Source: Picocystis sp. L7 (taxonomy: Eukaryota > Chlorophyta > Picocystophyceae > Picocystales > Picocystaceae). Taken from it: a DNA stretch of 64,000 nucleotides. Both the position numbers and the translations under genes were made by a program. The notes beneath the pieces are model-generated. The model had not been told where the DNA came from. It did no database searches and saw only the letters and a program-made list of their open reading frames with translations. This document shows positions 35,241-44,923 of the stretch, piece by piece. Within the stretch, counting starts at the first letter, position 1. Every line of letters starts with the position of its first letter. The stretch is from NCBI GenBank assembly GCA_020975725.1, contig QXJR01000006.1:1054001-1118000 (forward strand), read 5' to 3'.

Positions 35241-37858
35241 TCAGACAGTGAAAGAGCGTCCTTGCAGAAGATGCTTCCACTTGACGAGACTTTGCAAAAT
35301 AGCAAGAGTCTCTTGCTCAGCTGTGGAGTAGTTGCGTTGGGCATCATTGAATTTCCGCCCATAGTAAGCAACCGGATGCCACTTGCCATCCTCATGTAGT
35401 TGAGAAAGGATCGCGCCGGTAGCGATCTTACTAGCATCCGTCTCTACGCGCGTCTCTCTGTTCGGATCGTATTGGGCGAGGACGGGCTCTTGAACTAGAG
35501 CAGCCTTGAGGCGTTGGAACGCGTCCTCTTGAACCTCAGTCCAGGAGCCAACGAAGTCTCCTTTAAACGCCTTTCTATTGATGTCCGAAAGAGGAGCAGC
35601 AAGAGTGGGGAAGTCCTTAATGAAGGAGGAGTAGTAATTGCACAAGCCTAAGAAGCTTTGATTCTCCTTGATGCTAGTTGGCCGGGGAAAGTTCTCAATT
35701 TTCTCCACGAGACGCTTTTGCATCATCACTCGGCCATCGCCAATATGGAATCCGGCGTAGTCGAGGGCTTTCTTAAAGAGCGCCGTCTTCTCCTTGGCGA
35801 GCACGATATGCTCAGCCTTGCAGCGTTGGAAGAAAGCCTCGAGGTGATCCAAGTGATCAGCCTCTGACCCAGAGTGGATGAGGATATCATCCATGTGCGC
35901 CTTGGTGTTCGTTAAGGGCGACACGATGCGGTTCATCATGCGCTGGAAGATAGAGGGGGCGTTTGCCAGGCCCATCGGCATGACACGCCAAACGAATTGA
36001 CCAAACGGCGTCACGCATGCTGTTTTGTATTGATCCTCGGGGGCCACAAGCATATTGTAAAACCCGTCTTTCCCGTCAAAGGACGAGAAGACCGTCGAGG
36101 TGCTCAAGTCTAGGAGCAAGTCATCGATCAAAGGAAGAGGATATTTGTCCTTGATCGTGAGGTTGTTCAGCATGCGGTAATCAAAGACAATACGGTATCT
36201 CCCATCCTTCTTCGGTATGAGGAGTACCGGGGCTCCAAATGGCGATCCGGGCGAATGCGCCATTTTGCCGTCTTTGAGTAACTGGTCGATGAGCTCTCGA
36301 CATGCCTTGGTCTTCTCCGGGGAGAGACGGATAGGTGGCCGACTTTTGGGACCGTCTTTTGCGACGTCCAAGAGTATGCGACACACCTCTCCTGACGCTC
36401 GTTCGGGAGGCAAGGCAAAGCTTTCCTCTTTGCCTCGGATGACCGATGCATATTTATGGAGGAGCTTGTCGAGCCGTTTCTTGCCTTGGGAGGTGAGAGA
36501 GTGATCTTCGGAGAGGGTAAGGCTAGCTCTCCTTTTTCCGAGATCGTCCTCCTCATGTTCCAAGTCGGGTAGACGTTGGATGAGCACGAAAAGGCTACCT
36601 TCACGAGCCTTGCGGCTGGAACGTAGGATTTGGGCGGCTTCTTGCATCGAGCAGAATGCATCCATCCCATGCTTCGAGGCGAAGTTCGAGTCGCCGCAAA
36701 GCTCATGCTTTCTCCCTTGATGGCGAAACGTCAGAACGTTCCTTGGGAAGTCTCTAAGCTCGCGTGGAACGAGACCAGGAAGTCCATCCCCAACACCACG
36801 TCATAAGTATTGAGGGGACACACCGCAAAAGGCCTCTCGACCTTCTCCTTATCTATGGTGAAGGTCAAGTTCACGACCGGTGCCTTGTGCAACGTCTCAC
36901 CAACGCCTAAGCGGTCCGTCAGATTTTCTCGCTTGGGGGTGGATGTACGACCACTTGGGTCGGCTTGGCACACACCGTCGTGGAAGCGACAGCTTATGAA
37001 GTTGTGGGTAGCACCCGTATCGACAAAGGCTTTTGCCGATAACCCTGCTATGGAAAGCATCACGACCATGCTCGTGCATAGTCCCGAGCTAAACTCACAT
37101 AGGGTACCGATGGTAGACGGGAGGTTCGCGCTCAACGGAGTCGAGTGAAGGGGAGAGTGAAACTCTCCCGGACTTAGTGGGAACTCTGGGGGTGCGTCCA
37201 CCTTGGGAGTTTCCACCGGGACCGAAGTGTGCAGTGGAGGAGGGCAAGGATAGCGGTTTTCACAAGCACAATTATCCGAAGTCCTATTACATAATGCACA
37301 CTTGGGTGCTTCACGATATGTCGCACGGCAAGGGGGACTTACATGCGACCTTTTCCTTTGCCTTGGCACAGACAGAGTGAGCAACTCACCGTTAGCCATC
37401 AGGTTCGAGTTGTCGAGGCCCTCGTGGGTCTCCTCGGAAACCTCGCTGCTCCACAACCTACCTTTTTGTGCGGAGGTGCCTCGGCGGGTTTTCTTCTTGC
37501 CGCCGGGCTTGAAAGCTCGCTGATGCGGCGCCAGCGGAGCTTGAGGAGGCGCTCCTTGGGGCCTTGTCCAACCTTGGGCGGCTTGGAGCTGCCCGAAGGT
37601 CAATGCCGAGGCTGGGATTTGCACCATGGCCTCCTGTGGCAACCCTTGGGGAGCCGGGGACGGAGCGTAACGAGGTTGGCCGCTTCTAGACCCTGCCATT
37701 CGCGCATAGGTGGGACCCTTTGTGAGGGGAGGCATGAGAGGAGATTTTCCTTTGCGTTTACCACCTCCTTGATGTCCTTGGGGCTCGGAGGGGAGTTGCC
37801 CTTCGAAATGTTTCACCTCTCGGAGAAGTTGTTCCCCATTGACAATCTCCTGTCCCAA
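35241..37858 (-). pseudogene. Family B2 linker, protease, reverse transcriptase and RNase H
   Basis: Protease motif FVDTGATHNF near 37,020, reverse transcriptase with FDYRMLNNL and HMDD near 35,890, and RNase H (RVETDASKIATGAIL, then YYGRKFNDAQRNYSTAEQET) down to about 35,241. The layout equals B1. The Pro/Gly-rich linker with a Cys cluster precedes the protease. The region is broken. Confidence 0.8.
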
Positions 37859-37861
37859 TCT

Positions 37862-39880
37862 CTAAGCGTGACGGATATGATTGTCGAGGAGCCTCCCCAA
37901 CTGTGGTCGGAGTTTGGCTCGAAACATAATCAAGAAGAACTGCTCCCAGAACCTCCTTTGGCCATCCGGGGTGCGCAAGGCACGGAGGAATGGATCGGTG
38001 GATTCCATGGCCCCTTCAACTTCCTTGCGCATGCGCAAGTAGAAGTCCTCCGCACTCTCGCCTTGGCGTTGGTAGCCGCGGGCGAGCTCAAGGACACACT
38101 CCCATCCGACATCGTTAGGGTAGTAGTGTCGTCGCAACACACTTGAAAATTGTTTCCAAGTGGTTGGCGGATGGGCTTGAGTGGCCAATTTATAGAACCT
38201 TTGTGCGCTCCCTATGAGGTAGCGTGCCGCAAGCGCAACTTGTGCTTCTTCCTTGTCCGAATGACCGGAGGTGAAGATTGGAACAATTGAAGCCAATCCC
38301 TCAAGGAATGGCGGTCGAGTTTCTTACCGTCAAAGGTCGGAGGCAAGGGGAGTGTGGAGCGCGTGATCCTTTCGGGATCAAGGGCGGTCGCCGTAAGGGG
38401 GCGCACCTCGTGCGGTTCCTCCACCACTCTAGCACGAACCAAGGCACGCTCAATGAAATTGTTGCGTGGTCCTTGGCTCTCCTCGTGGAGAGGATCTACC
38501 AAAAGATCGAGCGCGGATTCTTGGAATGCCGATCGAGCCGGCTGCGTCAAGGACCCTTTCGGTTGCGACTCTCGTAGGAAGTCGAACAAGTCCATCGCAC
38601 TGTTGAATAGCTTATGAGCCTCGGCTGGAGAGAGCGCGGCCATGCTACGCAAGCTCTCGCTTCGGTCTCTTACAAAGCCCGCAATCTCACGTTGCCGCTC
38701 AAGCTCAATGCGTTCCCGCTCTTTCTTGATGGCCACCTCACGGTAGGCGAGCTCGTGTTCACAAAGCTTTTCGAGTCGGGCGAGGTCTTGCATCATGTGG
38801 GTGCGAGACCTCTGGATAGAGTGTTTCTTCTCTTCGGAGATAGCAGTAGCTGCTCTCCGGGCGAGCAAACGGCACTCGCGGGAGTAGGAGTTTTTCAACT
38901 CCTTGACGGCTTGAAGCTCGTCGTCGGTGAGTCGACGTGGGTCGGCTCCCCACTCCATGATCCAAACGGGTAGAGGCCGATTCACGTAGCGGAGTGTCTC
39001 CTCCACGTGTGGATCCTGCAAGTCCTTCAGAGGACCTTGCTTGGCTCGGGCCTCCCCTTCGTCGGAGAGAAGATTCTCGAGGTAGATGGGCCTTAGGCTC
39101 TCATCCTCACTCTCATCCATGGACTTGGTCCCTGATCCCTCGGCCGGGGGCAGAGCCTCTCCCGCTCGGTTTGCCCTGGCTCGGGGCTTGCCGGGATCGG
39201 TAGCCAATGGGGCTGCCCCAACAGGGGATCCAACCAACGGCGAGCCCCCAACAGGGGCGTCTGCCTGGAGCGAGGTCCCAGATCCTGCTTCGGCCAATGG
39301 CGAGCCAGGATGAGGGGCATCAGCCAATCGGATCGTTCGATCAACGTCGCCGCGCGCGCGCGCGATGGAGCGCGCATGATCGGCACGATCGGTGCGACCG
39401 ACGGGCCGATCGGCGCGTGCGACGGGTCGAACAGTAGCCTCGGAGGCACGGCGCAGTTTCCGTGCGTCCGAGGAGGCCAGATCGGCTTTCGCAGCCGATC
39501 TTTTGGCCTTCTTCCCACGGTGCTCGAGGGTTTCGAAACCCTCGAGCGCACCGTCGTCCGGAGACGCCAGAGCTTAGGCCGTGGGGGTGCGAACGGGTTG
39601 GATAGCCTCTAGACCACCTCAAAAAACACGAGGCTTCTTCTGTTGGAAGGTGGGAGCGGCGAGCGCGGCTTTCGAAGCCGTTTCTCGCTCTTTTTCGTTC
39701 GCCTCCTCCACGAAACCTTTGCGAGCGGTTCGTGGAGGCACGCCGCCTCTCTCCGGGCGCGCGCGTTGTCGCTCGGCGTCGGCATTGCCGACAGCCACCC
39801 CCACAGGAGCGGCGAGGGGACGTTGGCCGTCGGCGATGCCGATAGGTCCCTCGCTCGCTACCTTTTTCCTCGCCATTTTC
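37862..39880 (-). pseudogene. Family B2 gag region
   Basis: The right end begins about 35 bases inside the 5' LTR with a basic, Ala-rich start (MARKKVASEGPIG). A charged, Glu/Arg-rich helical stretch follows (RTHMMQDLARLEKLCEHELAY, then ERERIELERQREIAGF). The gag domain proper lies near 38,000-38,330 (LRDWLQLF; RRHYYPNDVGWE; GESAEDFYLRMRKE). It is much larger than the A or C gag. The region is broken. Confidence 0.65.
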
Positions 39881-39913
39881 TCGCCACTCGCGGGCGGAAG
39901 ACTCGTTGAACGG

Positions 39914-40084
39914 TGTGGCGCTTGCGCGCCCACCTCCTTTTCCTGTAGCGCGAAGACGACGAGGGTGGTGGCGTCGGCGTGCGTTCGCTCGTGCGTTCGT
40001 GTCGCCGCGGTGCTCGAGACCGTTGGGCGGAACGTTCAGGAACGTTGTTATTTTTTGTTCCCCTCCGCCGCAATTAATATTACA
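39914..40084 (-). repeat. Family B LTR shared by B2 and B3 (171 bp)
   Basis: Minus strand starts TGTAATATTAATT and ends GCGCCACA. It lacks 10 bp within a CGCTCG-type simple stretch present in the other two B LTRs. The internal bases that follow (CCGTTCAACGAGTC) mark the primer-site position. Confidence 0.85.
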
Positions 40085-40656
40085 TCTTAACTCCATTGGG
40101 GAATCCGCCCGTGGCTAAGCCACGTATTTGTCCGGTTCATCGGCCACAGAGCCCTTATTAGAAAGGGGGACAAACCGGTCCCTATTCGGGTTAGTCTTGG
40201 CCCTGCATCCGCCTAGGGACATGGCTAAGGAGGACGTCCCTGTGAGGGGAAGGCAAGGGCCTTCCTCGGGCAACCGAGAATATTCCCTCATGCCTCCCGA
40301 GCACCTCCTCGTAGGTAGCGAGATGCTGCAAGCGAGGGAACCAGGGAGCCTTTGGCCAATGCGGAGTGATCATGGTCACAAGGGCTCTAGGTTCGGCCTC
40401 GAGCCTGCCTATCACGGAGTCAATGAGGCAACAGGGTGGGTGTGCCCATAGGTTGCCAAGACTAGCCCATTCTTGGGCGAGAGCATGGGTCTCCCGTGTA
40501 AAGAAGGCCGGACATTGGGCATTGTTTGGCGAGGCAAACAGGTCCCAAGTGAATGGCCCGAATATAATTGAGAACCTCTCCAAAGCCTCACGATTGAGTG
40601 CATATTCCTCATCGTCGAAGGACAACCTCGGCAAGACAGGTGTCTCGAGAGGGCTG
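39914..40656 (-). mobile_element. Family B3: truncated tandem partner sharing an LTR with B2
   Basis: Right of the 171-bp LTR (39,914-40,084) the sequence continues with the end of another B pol, including the Dam-like domain, and stops matching B at about 40,656. So two B elements once stood head to tail sharing an LTR, and only the last 570 bp of the upstream one survives. This is the same architecture as the family A array. The remnant is broken. Confidence 0.85.
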
Positions 40657-42084
40657 GTCGCAACAAATGGAGAAGATGAAGAAGGCAATATCCACAGTCG
40701 GCATCTTTACCAAGTATTGATTGCGAAAGTTGTCTCTTTAGAGCATGCAATCAGATACAATGTCTTTGAATGTTCCCATTTTTACTAGATTGATGCCGGG
40801 TACATTCATAAAGACAGGTCCCTCCTGATTGATGTTGCTTGCAAGCCATTCCCTCCGCCATTCTTCCTATGTGCTCATCGCAAGGTTTCCATGCTTGCAG
40901 TAGGCGGCATCGACGAGGAGAATGTAAAGATTGTGCTGAGAAACTATCCATCGGGCATTCTTGGCGATAAGCGTGTTGGCTCCATGGTTAGTACTCCGTT
41001 TGGCGGGGAACAGGAGTATCTCCTTCAATGGATCGAATTATTTTTGGAGGCCATGCTCAACATTATAGAAAAGGGCCACATTGCTAGAAAGGATCAAAAC
41101 ATAGTCTCTAACATCCCGCTTAACATAGTGGTATTGTTGAAATTTGGGATGGAGAGGCTAGATCTTGTCATGAGAGGTCATTTTGCATGGTTGTTGTACT
41201 TGCACGGTTAGGCAATACACTTAAGTCTTTTCCTTCATAACGCATTGGCAAAATGGTCTTACATTGCTGATGACGACCGGTGTTTCTGTACCTTGAGAGG
41301 AATGCAATGGTTTTAAATGTGATTCTGCCCAATTAACTTGACGAGTTTCAATGAGTGAGTCCCTTGAACCTTTCAGTGCCCACCATGAGACTTTGTACTG
41401 CTCTCAAGGTTTGTTCCTGCGCCCAATGGTGTGGGTTGTCCATGGTTGCACTAACTCAGCTAATCTATCGCACGTTGCCCTGCTCCAATATAAAGGGTGA
41501 GGCAGCGCCACAACATCTACACCTCCCGTCTGGTGCAAGACCTTCCGGTTAGTCGCAACACAAATCACGACTAGGAGAACCTGTATACATCCGAGGGCAT
41601 CCGTCTTCTTGGAAAGACCAAAACCCAATGTTGTCGTGTTGCATCCCCCCGCGAGAGTGGAAGAGACTTCATGCGTTAATTTCTTCCACTTTGTAGGTTA
41701 CTATTCGTGGTTTCAAATCTCATCACATTTAAACAATATAGCTAGTGCCACAAACTAGGGGTGAAGTATGATTCTTGGGCCTCCTCTTCTTGATTCTTGT
41801 GAAGGGGAAATCTGTAACAAAATTACTTACATCTTCAGGAGGAGGTTGTAGATATTTCGGGATTTCTCTTGGAGGTCTAGTGGAGTCTAAAAGAACACAT
41901 TTAAGAAGAATATCTTGAGTTCGGTTGACGTTCACAAGAAAGACGGTTCCTTCAATGCGCATGGCAATACACCGGATAGAAGGTTTGAAGAGAAGATGCA
42001 CAATCCATCTGAACTAAGCCGAGTTGCGCAAACCTGCTAGGAACCCTTTTACATGGAACCAAGTCACCCTCGCGCCGTCGATGT
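40657..42084. other. Unassigned spacer
   Basis: No gene recognised. A frame at 40,891-41,211 (plus, 106 residues) ends in a hydrophobic stretch but has no known motif; it may be a decayed fragment. The rest shows only short frames. A/T content is higher than in the flanking elements. Confidence 0.45.
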
Positions 42085-42600
42085 CAAATCCCTCTAAAGT
42101 TGTGGCGTCCGACTGATGTGGCACGTGCTTTGGGTCTCACTAGCACCGAAAAGAGCTTTGTCTAAAGTTGGCGAAGTGGAGGAGGCGTTGGGAAGGCGGT
42201 AGCTTTTCCGAAGGAAAGCAAGTGAACTAAGAAAAACAAGGAGAGGGACCTAGGAGTCCACCTCTCTCTCAACCGCTCAATGGCGGTTGAAGACAGCCTG
42301 GCGGGGCTCCGCGACAGCCCACGTGGGGGCAGACAATGCATCAGATGGTCCCGAAGCGTCGTTTCCAAGCCAACCTCGCCTGTCCATCACATCGCCACCG
42401 TTGAGTTGCCCCGCCCTACCTTGTAGAAGGGATCGAGGGAAGGGATTCCAGCCACCACAACCCTTCAATCCCTGTTTGGTCCGTTCGAGCCCTCGATGGG
42501 GAGGTCCCTCGGTAAGGGGTCTCGTCCCTTTCTGAAAGGGTCTCGATCGGAGCAGGTTTCGATCCAACTTGGAGGGGTTCGAAGGGGCCCTCTCATGTAT
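42085..42600 (-). repeat. Old LTR (plus leader) of family D, inverted relative to the D element
   Basis: The reverse complement aligns with 54,503-54,995 at roughly 80-85% by eye. Shared landmarks are GGCCCCTTCGAACCCC, GGGATTGAAGGGTTGTGG, CCCGCCAGGCTGTCTTCAACCGC, AACGCCTCCTCCACTTCGC and GCACGTGCCACATCAGTC. The match runs past the proposed LTR end (CCACA) into the primer-site region, so this is an LTR plus a few leader bases, not a clean solitary LTR. Its other end near 42,600-42,660 is unclear. Confidence 0.75.
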
Positions 42601-43151
42601 ACGGCCCGTGGGGCCTACACAATCAAGGCCCGATCGAACCCCCTAGATATGTTGTAAGACGTGATTAAGAGCCGGCTTAGATCTTGTCTAGGGTTTTGCA
42701 CTGGGTCGGTCGAATCTTCTTGTTGCGTTTCCATCATAGTAGCGGTCCGTCGAACGTGGCAAGACTTTGGTGAGGTATCGATCGCACACTCGTCGAAGTA
42801 ACGAGAGCAGCCGTATTGTTAGTCCAAAAGTCAAATAACAAGTTTGATTGCAGACGCAATGAAAAGTGCGTTTTACAAATTGCACGACATCAAGTGATTG
42901 TCGCGACATCATTGGCCAACTTTGGTCTCCGTTGCCTTGTAGATTTTTGAAATTCCTCGGTCCAAGGGCATCCGCTCAAGAGCCTTTTGCCAAACTCTCC
43001 GTCTCGCGTTATTCGGAGATCGGTTTTGGTGGATCCCATGGTGGCTTCACACTTCTTGGATTTGGATAGTACCTCGACTTGTCACCCACGTTTTCCCTCC
43101 GCAGAGAAGAAAGTCCTAGCGCGGGTTCCTTGGGCCCCACCTCCCCAAAGA
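42601..43151. other. Unassigned spacer
   Basis: Nothing recognised apart from a few short frames. Confidence 0.4.
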
Positions 43152-43590
43152 GGAGTTTAGATTTTGGGGAAAGCTAGCCTTTCCCAAAAAATCAGCCTTT
43201 CCCGGGTTTCGACGATGAGTTAAGCTTCGGGGTTAAGGGATCTGGGAAATGACCCCGTTCCTCGACGGGGGATGTAAGTTTTCTGACTTTTTTCGTTTTC
43301 GCGGGACAACCCGTTCGAAAGGGTACAGGCGCCTCCGACCTACGCGCATCTGGTGAACGAGCGTACGCCCATCGAATAGGGAAGGTGCGTGTCGGACGAG
43401 TGCGGTGTCGAGGAGCGGAGAAGGACCATCGACTAATGCTCGTTCGTGCCATATCGGTTCGAGATAGCATGGGTGCCGGAGGAGGAGGCAATACAAGCGG
43501 AGTTCTTGTTCAAATCACTTGAAATGAGAACGTGGTAGACATTGTGGAAGCTGCGATGGACGATGAGACGACGGAAAAACACCGATTGCA

Positions 43591-44433
43591 TTGCCCGATG
43601 AGAATGCCATCCAAACTATGCCCCCCCTTCGTGGCCGTACATGGACCTCGGCGCACAATAAGGCCTTGTTGTATGTGGTGAGGGACGAAGATTGTTGTTT
43701 CCTCGAAAAGAGGACAAATAGCGACAAAAGCAACGCTTGGAAGCTATTTGAAGAGCGGTTGAAGGGAACGTACCCAAAGCTATTTGGCTCGTGGGCGCTT
43801 GACCGGAAGCAAATCCGTAAGAGGATTTTGGCCTTGCTGAAGGCTCATCGAGCAAACAAGGAGGGAGTGCTTCGCGCCACCGGACGAGGGGGTGGTATGG
43901 TCGACGAGGAACTTGCACAACTTTGTGACGAGGTCGCAGAACGAGTATCAGATGCCGAAACATGGAACGGAGCCGCGCACGCGGAGAAAGCTCGCGCAAA
44001 GGAGACGAAGGAGGGGAACGGTGAGATGCTCGTCATGAGCCAACTTTAGCCAGAAGGAAAAGGCACACGTCTGGATGCACCTTCCGATAGCTCACCGGAA
44101 GAGTCTGGACAGCGGACGAAAAGTCGCCGGCGGCAAACTTTTGGTGACGAGAACCGCGAGCTCGTTCTCCCTAAATTGCAAAAGAGCTTAGTCGCTTTGC
44201 TACGTTCCCAGGAGCGAAGCGATGCCTTGGACGAGTGGAGAGCACGGTGCGAGGCACATCGCAACGACCCGTTGCGCTATGTTGACCTTGGTTCTTTTGA
44301 TGACTGGATGAACGTGTACTTGAATACGCACGGGCAAGGCACGTCCGTCCACACGCAACCATCGACTTCGCAACGCGATGAGGACAAAATAGTATCCCCA
44401 AACAAAGATACGAGGGGTGCAAGATTCAAGTAA
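43591..44433 (+). pseudogene. Myb/SANT-like DNA-binding protein of PIF/Harbinger element
   Basis: In Harbinger elements the Myb/SANT protein binds the transposon ends and carries the transposase into the nucleus. Residues about 12-85 have the trihelix pattern: RTWTSAHNKALLY, NAWKLFEERLKG, LDRKQIRKRILALLKAH. A single in-frame TAG at 44,047-44,049 (after residue 152) splits the frame. The reading continues in the same frame from 44,050 to 44,433, with a charged linker and a C-terminal helical segment (LPKLQKSLVALLRSQERSDA). The start is the first ATG in frame with the domain. It is either a recently inactivated gene or one using readthrough; I favour inactivation because the partner gene is also broken. 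Confidence 0.65.
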
Positions 44434-44561
44434 TCAATGTAATGTATGTATTACTTCTTTTTTGCAATACTTCGATTTCCATCTCCACGTACAAACTAAT
44501 GAAGCAGTAGAAGTTCCTACCATTCATACATGAAAAAATTCGCGATATTCTTGCTCCTTTC

Positions 44562-44745
44562 TGTATGGAACTGCTGCTGCATTCTGAATGGAAGTGCTGC
44601 TGCTTTCTGTATAAAACTACTGCTGCTTTTTGTATGGAACTGCTGCTGCTTTCTATATGGAACCGCTGCTGCTATCTGTATGGAACTCCTGCTGCTTTCT
44701 GAATGGAACTGCTGCTGCTTTCTGAATGGAACGGCTGCCGGTTAC
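44562..44745. repeat. 23-bp minisatellite, seven full units and one partial
   Basis: Units of consensus TGTATGGAACTGCTGCTGC plus TTTC begin at 44,562, 44,585, 44,608, 44,631, 44,654, 44,677 and 44,700, with a degenerate eighth at 44,723. Because 23 is not a multiple of three, an open frame across it cycles through three peptide phases (WNCCC, NGTAAA, MELLLL types). The 77-residue frame over it is probably not a gene. Confidence 0.9.
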
Positions 44746-44923
44746 TGTGACTGTGAGAATTAAAATTGCTGTGGATACACATCATGAAGAAGGTTCTCTG
44801 CCCAGCGGCGGTGAGTTCTTCTCATTACCTTCTTCTGAATTGTAAAAAACACCTACACTCACGGAAGAAGTCGTCAGAAACAAACTAGGACCAAGAACAC
44901 CCTCGTGCGTGCTACACCAGCAC

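Larger units (their letters stand above)
31800..40084 (-). mobile_element. Ty3/gypsy-like LTR element, family B copy B2, inverted relative to B1
   Basis: Runs LTR to LTR over 8.3 kb on the minus strand: 5' LTR 39,914-40,084, gag, protease, RT, RNase H, unrecognised segment, integrase, C-terminal module with Dam-like domain, 3' LTR 31,800-31,980. The part up to 38,174 mirrors B1 with about 1-2% difference. Its two LTRs differ by about 4-5% and one 10-bp length change; the right LTR is also the 3' LTR of the truncated partner B3. The element is broken, with roughly five breaks. Confidence 0.9.

Noticed and set aside
39581-40090. 169-residue plus-strand frame over the B2 5' region and LTR
   Set aside because: Antisense to the gag start and LTR of B2; Arg/Ser-rich composition follows the G/C-rich DNA.
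44530-44763. 77-residue frame across the 23-bp minisatellite, looking like a signal peptide plus repeats
   Set aside because: Openness follows from the repeat unit having no stop in any phase; no sign of selection.
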